A stretch of 64,000 nucleotides of DNA from an uncultured Clostridia bacterium (GCA_944384995.1 CALWVN010000002.1:1-64000), one strand, 5' to 3'. Counted from the stretch's first letter, positions 16,298 through 25,369 are shown. Notes: a model not told the origin generated them from the letters alone. Numbers and translations: made by a program.

Positions 16298-16326
16298 ATC
16301 TTATCACGAACCGCCGTGTATTTCAA
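16298..16326 (-). promoter_or_regulatory. Promoter of the TPR/membrane protein operon
   Basis: Minus strand TTGAAA, 17 bp, TAAGAT. Confidence 0.65.
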
Positions 16327-16375
16327 ATAAAATCCTGCTGCGGCGCAAAATGTTTACAAAACCGACACATCCGCC

Positions 16376-16404
16376 TTTACGCGCCCGGCAATTTGTGCTA
16401 TCCT
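16376..16404 (+). promoter_or_regulatory. Possible promoter of the GH28-like gene
   Basis: TTTACG, 17 bp, TATCCT; modest match, correctly placed before the GTG start. Confidence 0.42.
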
Positions 16405-16434
16405 ATAAAACAAAAAAGAAAGGGGCGCGGCGGC

Positions 16435-17970
16435 GTGCGGAAAACACTCGGCAAAACGGCGAAACGGCTTATTGCGGCGGCGGTCAGCATTTTACTTGTA
16501 ACGGGCGGTGCCGCCGGCTGGTATTTCGGCGTGTATACAAAGGATTTCAAGGTGACTTCGGGCGATGTCTTTTCGGAAGTGTATGCGGGAGATTTTTACG
16601 CGGACATCCCCTATGACGACTATCTTTCCGACGACGCGCCTCCGGCGAACGTATATACCGTGGATATCCGCGACTGCGGCGCTGTGCCTGACCGTGCGGA
16701 TGTAAACAACCGTGACGCGGTGCAGACGGCGATCGACGAGGTCTATACGCACGGCGGCGGGACGGTCGTGGTGCGCGGCGGCAGCTTCACGACAGGCAGC
16801 CTGACGCTTAAAAGCGGCGTGACGCTGTTCATTGGGCGGGACTCGGCACTGGTCGCCTCGCAAAACGGCGCGGATATGGACAAAGGCTGCCTGCTGTACG
16901 CCGAGCATGCGCGGGATATTGTGCTTACGGGCGGCGGGAAGCTGTGCGGCGAGGGAAATTATTATTCGCTCGCGCCCGCAGAAATGCCGCAGACAGAGCC
17001 GTTCGCCGAAACGCTCGGCGTGTGGGAACTGCGGCAGGAATACCGCCGCCGCGTGCGGTTTGCCCACGAAAGCAAATACGGCAATCTGGTGCGCCTTGTC
17101 GAGTGCGAGGGCGTGCGCATCGAAAACTTCATGCTGGAAAACTCCGCCGCGTGGACGCTCGAGCTTAACGGCTGCAGCGGCGTGCAGATCCGCGATCTGG
17201 TGATCGACAACAACCGCCATGTTGCCAACACCGACGGCATTGATGTGGCGGGCTCGTCGAATGTGACGATTGAGCACTGTTTTATATCGACCGGTGACGA
17301 CGGCATTGTGCTCAAAAACAGCGAGGGGCTGGGGACAGGCGACGAAATGCGGGATATCACTGTGCGCGACTGCCGCGTGACCTCCTGCACAAACGCCTTT
17401 AAGATCGGCACGGAAACGAGCGCCGATATTGTGGATGTGCTTGTGGAAAACTGCACGTTTTTCTTAAACGACATCTATCCCGGCGGCGTTTCGGGCATTT
17501 CGATTGAATCTGCCGACGGTGCAAAGGTACAAAATGTGACGATTCGCAATATTGAGATGGACGGCGAGACCTGCCCGCTGTTCATCAGCCTCAACAACCG
17601 CAACCGCGACGGCGAAAAGGACAACGCGGGTGCGATAAACGGCGTGACGGTAGAAAATATCCGCGCGACAGGCGTGGAGATCCCAGTGATCGTCACAGGC
17701 ACAAAGAAGCTGACTGTGCAAAACGTGACGTTGCGCAATTTCACACTCGAATACGCGCCCGGTGCGGATTATTACGACTATCGCCCGTTCGTGCCTGCCT
17801 ACGAGGACACCTACCCCGAATGCAACCGCATGCGCAATTTGAATGCCTACGGGCTGTTTGCACGCTATGCCGAAAACCTGACGCTTGAAAGCTTCTCCGT
17901 TACCCCGCGTGAGGACACGCGCCGTGAGGAGATCCTGCTTAAAGAGGTCGAAAATTTTGTGCGGGCATGA
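16435..17970 (+). CDS. Membrane-anchored GH28-like beta-helix glycosidase
   Basis: The protein (511 aa) starts at GTG 16435 behind GAAAGGGG. A transmembrane signal anchor (about 8-35, LIAAAVSILLVTGGAAGWYF) is followed by a right-handed beta-helix with the GH28 motifs NTDGID and GDDGIVLK carrying the catalytic aspartates. The usual GHG motif is replaced by a TNAFKIGTETS segment, as in some exo-acting or rhamnogalacturonan-type members. The entry IRDCGAVPDRADVNNRDAVQTAID is a typical pectinase-like start. It probably acts on pectin-like polysaccharide at the cell surface; the substrate is uncertain. The gene stands alone and is not in a visible polysaccharide locus. Confidence 0.85.
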   Translation: MRKTLGKTAKRLIAAAVSILLVTGGAAGWYFGVYTKDFKVTSGDVFSEVYAGDFYADIPYDDYLSDDAPPANVYTVDIRDCGAVPDRADVNNRDAVQTAIDEVYTHGGGTVVVRGGSFTTGSLTLKSGVTLFIGRDSALVASQNGADMDKGCLLYAEHARDIVLTGGGKLCGEGNYYSLAPAEMPQTEPFAETLGVWELRQEYRRRVRFAHESKYGNLVRLVECEGVRIENFMLENSAAWTLELNGCSGVQIRDLVIDNNRHVANTDGIDVAGSSNVTIEHCFISTGDDGIVLKNSEGLGTGDEMRDITVRDCRVTSCTNAFKIGTETSADIVDVLVENCTFFLNDIYPGGVSGISIESADGAKVQNVTIRNIEMDGETCPLFISLNNRNRDGEKDNAGAINGVTVENIRATGVEIPVIVTGTKKLTVQNVTLRNFTLEYAPGADYYDYRPFVPAYEDTYPECNRMRNLNAYGLFARYAENLTLESFSVTPREDTRREEILLKEVENFVRA

Positions 17971-18010
17971 GTGTTGAAAAACCGTTTCAGAAATTATGAA
18001 TCATACAGTA

Positions 18011-18038
18011 GGGCGGCGCTTGCCCCCGCCGTCTTTTT
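18011..18038 (+). terminator. Terminator after the GH28-like gene, GTAGGG-type hairpin
   Basis: GGCGG/CCGCC stem with loop, then six Ts. Its sequence resembles the palindromes at 61845 and 61921. Confidence 0.6.
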
Positions 18039-18118
18039 TATAAGTCTGCAAACGGTATCCGTTGCATGAACCGCGCTTAAAATTCACAAATTATTCAAAA
18101 CTTTTTGCCGCACACGCC

Positions 18119-18147
18119 TTGCAAAATGGGAAAAACAGGTATATAGT
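18119..18147 (+). promoter_or_regulatory. htpG promoter
   Basis: TTGCAA, 17 bp, TATAGT. The predicted start of transcription falls inside the CIRCE element. Confidence 0.75.
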
Positions 18148-18152
18148 ATATT

Positions 18153-18179
18153 TTAGCACTCGAAGTATTAGAGTGCTAA
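18153..18179 (+). promoter_or_regulatory. CIRCE operator (HrcA binding site)
   Basis: Exact consensus TTAGCACTC, 9 bp, GAGTGCTAA; the arms extend to 11 bp each (18151-18161, 18171-18181). It lies just after the -10 box, so HrcA should block htpG transcription until heat stress. Confidence 0.96.
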
Positions 18180-18200
18180 AACGTTTCGGAGGCTTACGGT

Positions 18201-20090
18201 ATGGCGAAAAAGCAATTCAAAACCGAATCCAAGCGGATGCTGGATTTGATGATCAATTCCATTTATACAAATCGGGAGATCTTTCTGCGCGAGCTCATCT
18301 CCAACGCGAGCGACGCGATTGATAAGCTGTATTTTCGTTCTTTGACTGACGACAGCGTGCAGCTTAAACACGACGATTTCCATATCGATATCAAAATCGA
18401 CAAAGAAAACCGCCTGCTGACCGTGTCCGACAACGGCATCGGCATGACCGAGGAGGAGCTTGACAAAAACCTCGGCACCATTGCCAAAAGCGGCTCGCGG
18501 CAGTTTGCCGCCGAAAACGAGACGGACGGGCAGGATGTGGACATCATCGGCCAGTTTGGCGTAGGCTTTTATGCGGCGTTTATGGTCGCCGACCGCGTCG
18601 AGGTCGTCAGTCGCGCGTTCGGTGCGGACAAGGCGTATCGCTGGCAGTCCTCCGGCGCGGACGGTTATACCATCACCGAAGCGCAAAAGGACGGCGTCGG
18701 CACGGACGTGGTTTTACACATCAAGGAGAATACGTCCGAAGCGGAGTACGACGAGTTTTTGGAGACCTACGCGATCTCGGCGCTCATTAAGAAATATTCG
18801 GATTATATCCGCTTCCCCATCCAAATGGACATGGAGCGTTCACGCAAAAAAGAGGGGAGCGAGGACGAGTACGAAACGTACACCGTCCACGAGACGATTA
18901 ACAGCATGGTGCCGCTTTGGAAAAAGGCGAAAGGCGAGATCACGGAAGAGGAATACGAGAAATTTTATCAGGAGCGCTTCCATGCGTATGATAAGCCCCT
19001 GCGCGTGATTCACCAGAAAGCGGAGGGCACGACAAGCTACCAGGCGCTGCTGTTCATCCCCGAAAAGGCGGATTACAACTACTATTCCAAGAACTTTGAA
19101 AAGGGCCTGGCGCTGTATTCCAGCGGCGTCAAAATCATGGATAAGTGCGCGGATCTCCTGCCCGACTGCTTCAGCTTCGTGAAAGGCGTGGTCGATTCCG
19201 AAGACCTTACGCTGAACATTTCGCGTGAAACGCTTCAGCAGGATCGTCAGCTCAAGGTGATCGCCCGCGCGCTTGAAAAGAAGATCAAAAAAGAGCTTGC
19301 GGACATGCTCGAAAAAGACCGTGAAAAGTATGAGCTGTTCTGGAAAGCCTTCGGCTTGCAGCTTAAATACGCGTTGTACAGCACCATCGGCGGCGAGCGC
19401 GAGCTGCTCGAGGACCTGCTGCTGTTCACACGCGCATCCGACTCGAAGCTCTGCACGCTGCAAGAATACGTGGATGCCATGCCCGAGGGGCAGAAATACA
19501 TCTATTATGCCGCGGGCGAGAACGTGGAAAAGCTGAATTTGCTGCCGCAGGCGGAAACGGTGCGCGACCACGGGTATGATATCCTCTTCTTGACCGACGA
19601 CGTGGACGAGTTTTTGATGCAGATCCTCCATGCGCACGGCGAAAAGGAATTCCGCTCGATCTCGGGCAACGACCTGGGGCTGGAAAGCGACGAGGAAAAG
19701 AAAGAAAACGAAGAAAAAGCCGAAGCCGGCAAGCCCATGTTCGAGGCGATGCAGAAGGCGCTCGAAGGCAAGGTCAGCGAAGTAAGGCTGTCCAACCGCC
19801 TGAAAACGCACCCGGTGTGCCTGTCGAGCAGGGGCGCGATGTCCATCGAAATGGAAAAGGTGCTGGCCGCCATGCCCAATTCCGAAAATGTGCCGAAAGC
19901 CGAGCGCGTGCTTGAACTCAACGGTGAACACCCCGTGTACGCGGCGCTTGCGGCGGCGTTCGAGGCGGGCGATACGGACAAGCTTGCGCAGTACGCCAAG
20001 CTGCTGTATGATCAGGCGTGTTTGATGGAAGGGCTTTCCGTAGACGACCCCGTTGCCTTCTCCGAAGCGGTCTGCAAGCTGATGCAGTAA
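18201..20090 (+). CDS. htpG: Molecular chaperone HtpG (Hsp90)
   Basis: This 629-residue protein is a full-length bacterial Hsp90. The N-terminal GHKL ATPase has ELISNASDAIDKL, DNGIGMT, GTIAKSGS and GQFGVGFYAAFMV. The middle domain has the catalytic-loop arginine region NISRETLQQDR, and the C-terminal dimerisation domain follows. It is an ATP-driven cytoplasmic chaperone. GGAGG precedes the ATG. Control by CIRCE/HrcA is directly visible. It differs from Bacillus subtilis, where htpG is not an HrcA gene. It is monocistronic with a strong terminator. Confidence 0.98.
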   Translation: MAKKQFKTESKRMLDLMINSIYTNREIFLRELISNASDAIDKLYFRSLTDDSVQLKHDDFHIDIKIDKENRLLTVSDNGIGMTEEELDKNLGTIAKSGSRQFAAENETDGQDVDIIGQFGVGFYAAFMVADRVEVVSRAFGADKAYRWQSSGADGYTITEAQKDGVGTDVVLHIKENTSEAEYDEFLETYAISALIKKYSDYIRFPIQMDMERSRKKEGSEDEYETYTVHETINSMVPLWKKAKGEITEEEYEKFYQERFHAYDKPLRVIHQKAEGTTSYQALLFIPEKADYNYYSKNFEKGLALYSSGVKIMDKCADLLPDCFSFVKGVVDSEDLTLNISRETLQQDRQLKVIARALEKKIKKELADMLEKDREKYELFWKAFGLQLKYALYSTIGGERELLEDLLLFTRASDSKLCTLQEYVDAMPEGQKYIYYAAGENVEKLNLLPQAETVRDHGYDILFLTDDVDEFLMQILHAHGEKEFRSISGNDLGLESDEEKKENEEKAEAGKPMFEAMQKALEGKVSEVRLSNRLKTHPVCLSSRGAMSIEMEKVLAAMPNSENVPKAERVLELNGEHPVYAALAAAFEAGDTDKLAQYAKLLYDQACLMEGLSVDDPVAFSEAVCKLMQ

Positions 20091-20105
20091 AAAGAATCAA
20101 AAAAA

Positions 20106-20140
20106 GAAAAGCGCACTGCGGCAGATGCAGTGCGCTTTTT
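20106..20140 (+). terminator. htpG terminator
   Basis: 10-bp stem AGCGCACTGC / GCAGTGCGCT flanked by A- and T-tracts. Confidence 0.92.
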
Positions 20141-20155
20141 GTTTACCTTTATTTC

Positions 20156-20326
20156 TTACGGCTTTTCGTTACAGCCGTCCTCCCTGCCCGCCTTGCCGCA
20201 GACCCCGTTTTGGTGATACGGACAGTCGGCGCAGTGCGCGCGGCTTTGCTTTCGCCGTTTGACGATGCGCCGCACCGCCCACGCGGCATACAGCAGCAGC
20301 GCCGCCGAGATCAGCCAAACGCCCAT
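20156..20326 (-). CDS. FeoB-associated Cys-rich membrane peptide
   Basis: The 56-residue frame starts MGVWLISAALLLYAAWAVRR with one transmembrane helix, followed by a basic stretch and a cysteine tail (C32, C35, C43, C52) ending CNEKP. This matches the small Cys-rich peptides encoded after feoB in many Firmicutes; they are thought to help handle ferrous iron at the membrane. AAGGAGCG precedes the start, and the gene begins 12 nt after the feoB stop, so it is the third gene of the feo operon. Confidence 0.88.
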   Translation of the reverse strand: MGVWLISAALLLYAAWAVRRIVKRRKQSRAHCADCPYHQNGVCGKAGREDGCNEKP

Positions 20327-20338
20327 ACAATTCGCTCC

Positions 20339-22381
20339 TTATAAAACCAGCGTCCCAATTTGGTATACCGCAAAGGTGACGATCCACGCCACCGCCAGTT
20401 GGAACAGCGCGGCGAGCCCCATGAACGCCCAGCTGTTCGACTCCTTGCGGATGGTCGCCAGCGCTGCGGCACAGGGGATATACAACAGGCAGAATACCAT
20501 CAGACAGAACGCGTTGAATTGCCCGAAGCCGATGCCGCTGAGCGCGGCGGCAAAATCCGCCATGCCCTCGGGCGAGCTTGCGTTGACGATGCCGAACAGC
20601 ACCGCGCAGCTCGAGACCACGACCTCTTTCGCGGAAATGCCCGCGATGAGCGCCACGGCGATCTGCCAAAAGCCAAGACCGATGGGCGCAAAGAACGGTA
20701 CGAGCCATTTGCCGATGCTTGCCCCGAAGCTCTCCGCCGCATCGGCGACAAAGCCGTTCGGCCCAAGGTTGAGCAGCGCCCAAATGATCAGCGTTGCGAC
20801 AAAGATCGTCGTACCCGCCTTTTCGAGGTAATCCTTGATCTTTTCCCAAACGTAAATGCCGACGGTGCGCGCGTCGGGCATTTTGTATTCCGGCAGCTCA
20901 ATGAGCAGGTAGTTGACGCTCTTTTTGCGGTCGAACAGATGCATGATCGCCGAGACGAGAATGGCGACAACGATGCCGATGAGATACATCGAGTAGGCGA
21001 CAAGCATGGCGTTGTCGCCGAAAAACATTTCCGAAAACAAAATATAAATGGTCAGCCGCGCGTTGCAGCTCATAAACGGCGTGACAAGCATGACCTTATA
21101 GCGGTCATGTTTGCTTTCCAGCGCGCGCGACGCCATGATGGCGGGCACGGTGCAGCCGAAGCCTAAAAGCATCGGGATGAACGCCTTGCCGGAAAGCCCG
21201 AGCTTGCTCATAATGCCTTCCATGACATATGCCACGCGCGCCATGTAGCCGCTGTCCTCCAAAAGCGCCAAGCATAAAAACAGAATGAGGATGTTCGGCA
21301 AAAAGGTGATGATCGTACCCACGCCCGCGATCACGCCGTCCACGATCAGGGACGTGAGCAGGTCGCCGGCGTTCACGGCGGCAAGCCCCGAAAGCGCCGC
21401 GTCGGAAAGCCAGCCCACGGCGAGCTCAAAATAGCCCTTGATGAAATCGCCGACGGTAAAGGTCAGGAAAAAGATCACCGCCATAACGGCAAGGAAAACG
21501 GGGATGCCCCAGATCTTGCTCGTGAGCACCTTGTCCGCCGCGTCGGTCAGCACGTCCTGCCGCTGCTTGTGCAGCAGGACCTCGTCCATGATCTCGTCGA
21601 TAAAGTCATATTTTTGGTTGATGATGTCCGACTCATAGCTGCGGTCGAGCACATCGGGCAGGTCGACCGGGTATTTTTCCGTGATCTCCTTGTCGTCCTC
21701 TAAAAGCTTGATGGCGTGCCAGCGGTAATTCTGCAAATTCGGGTAGCGCTCTCGGAGCGCCGGGATGATCCAGTCGATCTTATCCTCCAGCGCGTCGGAA
21801 TATACCATGGCGAATTCCGCATGGTGGTCGTGCCGGTGCTTCGAGACTTCCTTGTGCTCGTGGATGAGTCGATCTGGCGCTGCGTGCCCCTTGTGGTGCA
21901 CGGCGGCGTGCAGCAGGGTGTCCAAGCCCCGCCGCTTGCGTGCGGAAACGGGGATGACGGGGATACCCAGCATCTCGGGCAGACGGTGCATGTCGATCTC
22001 CATGCCGCGCTTTTCCACAATGTCCATCATGTTGAGCGCAAGCACCACGGGCTTGCCCAGCTCCAAAAGCTGTAAGGTCAGATATAAACTGCGCTCGAGT
22101 GCGGAGGCGTCCGCAACGTTGATGATGACGTCCACCTCGTCGCTTAAAATAAAGCGGCGCGAAACGGTCTCTTCCATGGTGTAGGAGGTTAAGCTGTACG
22201 TGCCGGGCAGATCGACCAGGTGTATATTCATATCATGGTCCTTGATCGCGCCCTCCACCTTTTCCACCGTAACGCCCGGCCAGTTGGCGACCTTCAGGTT
22301 CGCGCCGGTATAGGCGTTAAACAGGGTGGTTTTGCCGCAGTTGGGGTTGCCGATAAAGCCAATGGTCATTTCATTCGCCAT
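20339..22381 (-). CDS. feoB: Ferrous iron transporter FeoB
   Basis: The protein (680 aa) has an N-terminal G domain (GNPNCGKTT P-loop, DLPGTYSL G3, NMMD G4, SARKRRG G5), then a helical spacer and a membrane domain with about nine to eleven transmembrane segments including GFGCTVPAI and FMSCNARL. It imports Fe2+. The spacer has an unusual His-rich stretch (about residues 168-192, HHKGH and HEHKEVSKHRHDHH). The ATG at 22381 is preferred to a GTG 9 nt upstream; either overlaps the feoA end, so translation is coupled. Confidence 0.97.
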   Translation of the reverse strand: MANEMTIGFIGNPNCGKTTLFNAYTGANLKVANWPGVTVEKVEGAIKDHDMNIHLVDLPGTYSLTSYTMEETVSRRFILSDEVDVIINVADASALERSLYLTLQLLELGKPVVLALNMMDIVEKRGMEIDMHRLPEMLGIPVIPVSARKRRGLDTLLHAAVHHKGHAAPDRLIHEHKEVSKHRHDHHAEFAMVYSDALEDKIDWIIPALRERYPNLQNYRWHAIKLLEDDKEITEKYPVDLPDVLDRSYESDIINQKYDFIDEIMDEVLLHKQRQDVLTDAADKVLTSKIWGIPVFLAVMAVIFFLTFTVGDFIKGYFELAVGWLSDAALSGLAAVNAGDLLTSLIVDGVIAGVGTIITFLPNILILFLCLALLEDSGYMARVAYVMEGIMSKLGLSGKAFIPMLLGFGCTVPAIMASRALESKHDRYKVMLVTPFMSCNARLTIYILFSEMFFGDNAMLVAYSMYLIGIVVAILVSAIMHLFDRKKSVNYLLIELPEYKMPDARTVGIYVWEKIKDYLEKAGTTIFVATLIIWALLNLGPNGFVADAAESFGASIGKWLVPFFAPIGLGFWQIAVALIAGISAKEVVVSSCAVLFGIVNASSPEGMADFAAALSGIGFGQFNAFCLMVFCLLYIPCAAALATIRKESNSWAFMGLAALFQLAVAWIVTFAVYQIGTLVL

Positions 22382-22607
22382 GTGCTTCACCCGCTTTCAC
22401 TTCAATGTTTTTGGTGATATGGAAGCCCAGCGCAAAGCGCGTGCCCCGCAGCTTGATAATGAGGATGCCCTTTCCCTTGCGGTTGATAACGGAAACGGAC
22501 GTCCCGCGGGTCATGCCCAGCGCCTCCAAACGGCGTTTCATCTCAAAGGGGAGGCGGATGTCTTCCACAACGCAGGCATCCCCGATTTTTGCGTCCTTGA
22601 GCAGCAT
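22371..22607 (-). CDS. feoA: FeoA domain protein
   Basis: This 78-residue SH3-like protein (MLLKDAKIGDACVVEDI, RRLEALGMTRGTSVSVI, GFHITKNIEV) is the usual partner of FeoB. It is cytoplasmic and probably regulates the G domain. AGGAGGACG lies before the ATG at 22607; an upstream in-frame codon would add residues not seen in the family. It overlaps feoB by 11 nt. No clear Fur or DtxR box was recognised upstream. Confidence 0.95.
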   Translation of the reverse strand: MLLKDAKIGDACVVEDIRLPFEMKRRLEALGMTRGTSVSVINRKGKGILIIKLRGTRFALGFHITKNIEVKAGEAHGE

Positions 22608-22627
22608 ATAGCGTCCTCCTGTGAAAT

Positions 22628-22659
22628 AGAAAAGAGGCAAAGCCGCAGACTCTGCCTCT
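22628..22659 (-). terminator. Hairpin between the NahK-like gene and feoA
   Basis: Minus-strand 7-bp stem AGAGGCA / TGCCTCT with T-rich tail. It may terminate the upstream gene, or attenuate readthrough into feoA since no strong feoA promoter was found. Confidence 0.5.
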
Positions 22660-22703
22660 CGGTTTGAAGCTGCCGGTTATAGCGGCACATGGTTTTTCTT
22701 TGC

Positions 22704-23834
22704 TTATTTTGCTTCGGCGGCCGCGCGCGCGGTGACGGCGCGCATATCGTCCATTTTTTGTTCCATATCCCGCACAAGCGCAAACTGCGTGTGGCAGCGC
22801 ACCAAATTGTGCTCGGGGTATGCGGTCTTGAAGTATGTATCGCCGTTTAAATAGTCGGTCAAAAAGCGCATGCCGCATTCATACGTCATCAGCTTCGCCG
22901 AAAACGGCAGGTATTCGATCTCCTGCGCGGTCAGGCTTGTGCCCGCCGATTTTAAGTACCCGCGCGTGTACGCCTCATACAGCGGCAGGCTTAAGGAGAC
23001 CTTGGAAACGTCTTTTTCATCCTCGCTTGCGGTGTTCGCACCGAAACGGATGCTGTCGCCGAAATCGTAAAGCGCAAGACCCGGCATAACGGTATCAAGA
23101 TCGATGATGCAAATGCCCTTGTTCGTTTTTTCATCAAACAGGATGTTGTTGAGCTTTGTATCGTTGTGTGTCACGCGCACAGGCAGCTCGCCACTTGCGA
23201 GCAGGTCGATGAGCACATGCGTGTCCGCCTCGCGTGCGCGCACAAACGCGATCTCGTCGGCGACCGAAGCGGCTCGTCCGGCGGCATCCTCTTTTACGGC
23301 GCGCTCGAAATCCGCAAAACGCGAAGCGGTGTTATGAAAGTTCGGAATGGTCTCGGCGAGCGTTTCTCCGGGATAATCCGCCAGCTCGTTTTGGAACGCG
23401 CCGAACGCCTCGCCGGCATTGTAAAAAACGGTCTCGCTTTCAATGGTGTTGCAGGTGTAAACGCCGCCGACATGGCGGTAGCAGCGCCAGCAGTCGCCGC
23501 TGTCGTCGCGCACATAGTATTTGCCGTCTTTGGCAGGCAGGAAATTGAGTGTCTCGCGCAGAACATCCCCGCCGCGCGCGGCGATCTTTTTTTGCAAATG
23601 CGTGGTCACACCGACAATGTTCTGCATGAGCGCGTCGGGGTCACGAAACACGTTGGTGTTGATCTTTTGGACAACATATTCCTCTGCCTTGCCGTCCGCG
23701 TTCGTAAAATGCATGCGGTAAGTCGTGTTGATATGCCCGTTGTTGATGCTTTGGAATGTGTCGTATTCCCCCGGCAGTACAAAGCTTTGCTGTATAAACA
23801 GCGGATCTAAAGCTTTCTGTTCCAATACGTACAC
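22704..23834 (-). CDS. Aminoglycoside-phosphotransferase-fold kinase, NahK-like
   Basis: This 376-residue protein has a kinase fold of the APH/choline kinase type: an N-lobe (INNGHINTTYRMHF, VVQKINTNVF), Brenner's motif HNDTKLNNILFD and the metal-binding CIIDLDTVMPG. This combination resembles N-acetylhexosamine 1-kinase (NahK) and related sugar kinases, which phosphorylate GlcNAc/GalNAc at C1 in glycan salvage. The substrate is inferred only from resemblance. The start is GTG behind GAAAGG. It has its own strong promoter and is followed by the feo operon. Confidence 0.8.
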   Translation of the reverse strand: MYVLEQKALDPLFIQQSFVLPGEYDTFQSINNGHINTTYRMHFTNADGKAEEYVVQKINTNVFRDPDALMQNIVGVTTHLQKKIAARGGDVLRETLNFLPAKDGKYYVRDDSGDCWRCYRHVGGVYTCNTIESETVFYNAGEAFGAFQNELADYPGETLAETIPNFHNTASRFADFERAVKEDAAGRAASVADEIAFVRAREADTHVLIDLLASGELPVRVTHNDTKLNNILFDEKTNKGICIIDLDTVMPGLALYDFGDSIRFGANTASEDEKDVSKVSLSLPLYEAYTRGYLKSAGTSLTAQEIEYLPFSAKLMTYECGMRFLTDYLNGDTYFKTAYPEHNLVRCHTQFALVRDMEQKMDDMRAVTARAAAEAK

Positions 23835-23889
23835 CCTTTCGGCTGTTTTTAATGCCCGCCGCAGCTTTTGGCGGAAAACTTTTCTCTAC

Positions 23890-23918
23890 ATTATAAACCG
23901 TTTTTCGCGTTTCGTCAA
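23890..23918 (-). promoter_or_regulatory. Promoter of the NahK-like gene
   Basis: Minus strand TTGACG, 17 bp, TATAAT. Confidence 0.85.
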
Positions 23919-23991
23919 TATGAAGCGCGGTTGGGACGCCGCTGTGCGCACAAGATCTCCGTTTTTCCTGCGGGGCAAATGAAAAAATCTC

Positions 23992-24020
23992 TTTACACGA
24001 CCGCGTTTATAGGCTAAAAT
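23992..24020 (+). promoter_or_regulatory. Promoter of the pyrH-polC operon
   Basis: TTTACA, 17 bp, TAAAAT, 34 bp before pyrH. Confidence 0.72.
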
Positions 24021-24053
24021 AAATACGATAAAGTCGGAACGGAGGCTCCCGGT

Positions 24054-24758
24054 ATGGAAGCGGTTTACAAACGAATTTTGCTCAAGCTCTCGGGCGAGGT
24101 GCTCGCTGGGAAGGAAAAGCACGGCATCGATTTTGACACCGTGCAGGAGATCTGCCGCTGGGTCAACGAATGTGCCAAGCTCGGCGTGCAGATCGGGCTT
24201 GTTGTCGGCGGCGGCAACTTCTGGCGCGGCAGAAGCTCCGGCGATATGGACCGCACCCGTGCCGATCACATCGGCATGCTCGCTACGGCGATGAACGCGC
24301 TCGCGCTTGCCGATGCGCTCGAGCAGTACGGCCTGGAGGTGCGCGTGCAGACCGCCATTGAAATGCGGCAGGTCGCCGAGCCCTACATCCGCAACCGCGC
24401 GATCCGCCATCTGGAAAAAGGGCGCGTGGTCATTTTCGGCTGCGGCACGGGCAATCCGTTCTTCTCGACCGACACGGCGGCAGCGCTGCGTGCGGCGGAA
24501 ATTGATGCCGATATCATCTTTAAGGCAACGAATGTGGACGGCGTCTATGACAAGGATCCCAACCGCTTTGCCGACGCGCAGAAGTACGATACTTTGAGCC
24601 ACACCGAGGTTTTAAGCCGCGGGCTTGCCGTAATGGATGCGACGGCAGCGTCGCTCTGCCGCGACAACGATATCCCCATCCTCGTATTCAACCTTTCCGA
24701 CCCACAGAACATCGTTCGTGCCGCCAAGGGCGAAAACATCGGCACGATCGTGAAATAA
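24054..24758 (+). CDS. pyrH: UMP kinase
   Basis: This 234-residue amino-acid-kinase-fold protein phosphorylates UMP to UDP. It has [13 protein letters not shown], the [11 protein letters not shown] loop and the [20 protein letters not shown] and [14 protein letters not shown] segments typical of bacterial PyrH. GGAGG precedes the ATG. It heads an eight-gene run. Usually rpsB and tsf come just before pyrH; here they are absent and the operon starts with its own promoter. Confidence 0.98.
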   Translation: MEAVYKRILLKLSGEVLAGKEKHGIDFDTVQEICRWVNECAKLGVQIGLVVGGGNFWRGRSSGDMDRTRADHIGMLATAMNALALADALEQYGLEVRVQTAIEMRQVAEPYIRNRAIRHLEKGRVVIFGCGTGNPFFSTDTAAALRAAEIDADIIFKATNVDGVYDKDPNRFADAQKYDTLSHTEVLSRGLAVMDATAASLCRDNDIPILVFNLSDPQNIVRAAKGENIGTIVK

Positions 24759-24779
24759 CCTTATACAGGAGGCGTCAGC

Positions 24780-25334
24780 ATGCAGGAGATCTTTGATTAC
24801 GCAAACGAAAAAATGGAAAAGAGCTTAAACGCTTTACACAATGCGTTCGCGACCATGCGCGCGGGCAGGGCGAGCGTGTCGCTGCTCGACCGCATCACAG
24901 TGGACTATTACGGCGTGCCCACCCCCATTCAGCAAATGGCGGCGGTGTCGGTCTCCGAGGGACGCATCCTCGTGATCCAGCCGTGGGACGTGAGCACCAT
25001 TTCCGCCATTGAAAAAGCGATCCAGGCGTCGGATCTCGGGGTCAACCCGCAGGACGACGGTAAGGTGATCCGCCTGATTTTCCCGCCGCTTACAGAGGAA
25101 AAGAGAAAGGTGCTCGCCAAGGATGTAAGTAAGCTCGGCGAAGATGCCAAGGTCGCCGTGCGCTCGATCCGCCGCGACTGCATGGAAAAGCTCAAGAAAA
25201 AGAAAAAGGACAGCGAGATCACCGAGGACGATCTGCACGACGGCGAGGATAAAATTCAGAAAATCACCGATAAATTCATTAAGCGTATCGATGAAATGGT
25301 CGATGCAAAAGAAAAGGACATCATGGAGATCTGA
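24780..25334 (+). CDS. frr: Ribosome recycling factor
   Basis: The 184-residue length is standard. Diagnostic segments include TMRAGRASVSLLDRI, YYGVPTPIQQMA and RLIFPPLTEEKRK. It splits post-termination ribosomes with EF-G. AGGAGG lies 21 nt after the pyrH stop. The pyrH-frr pairing is near-universal. Confidence 0.98.
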   Translation: MQEIFDYANEKMEKSLNALHNAFATMRAGRASVSLLDRITVDYYGVPTPIQQMAAVSVSEGRILVIQPWDVSTISAIEKAIQASDLGVNPQDDGKVIRLIFPPLTEEKRKVLAKDVSKLGEDAKVAVRSIRRDCMEKLKKKKKDSEITEDDLHDGEDKIQKITDKFIKRIDEMVDAKEKDIMEI

Positions 25335-25369
25335 CGGCGCGCTTCGACAGCTGTTTCGGGAGCAAAGTT

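Noticed and set aside
18840..19931. 363-residue minus-strand frame opposite htpG
   Set aside because: Complement of a conserved Hsp90 gene, with no own start signals.
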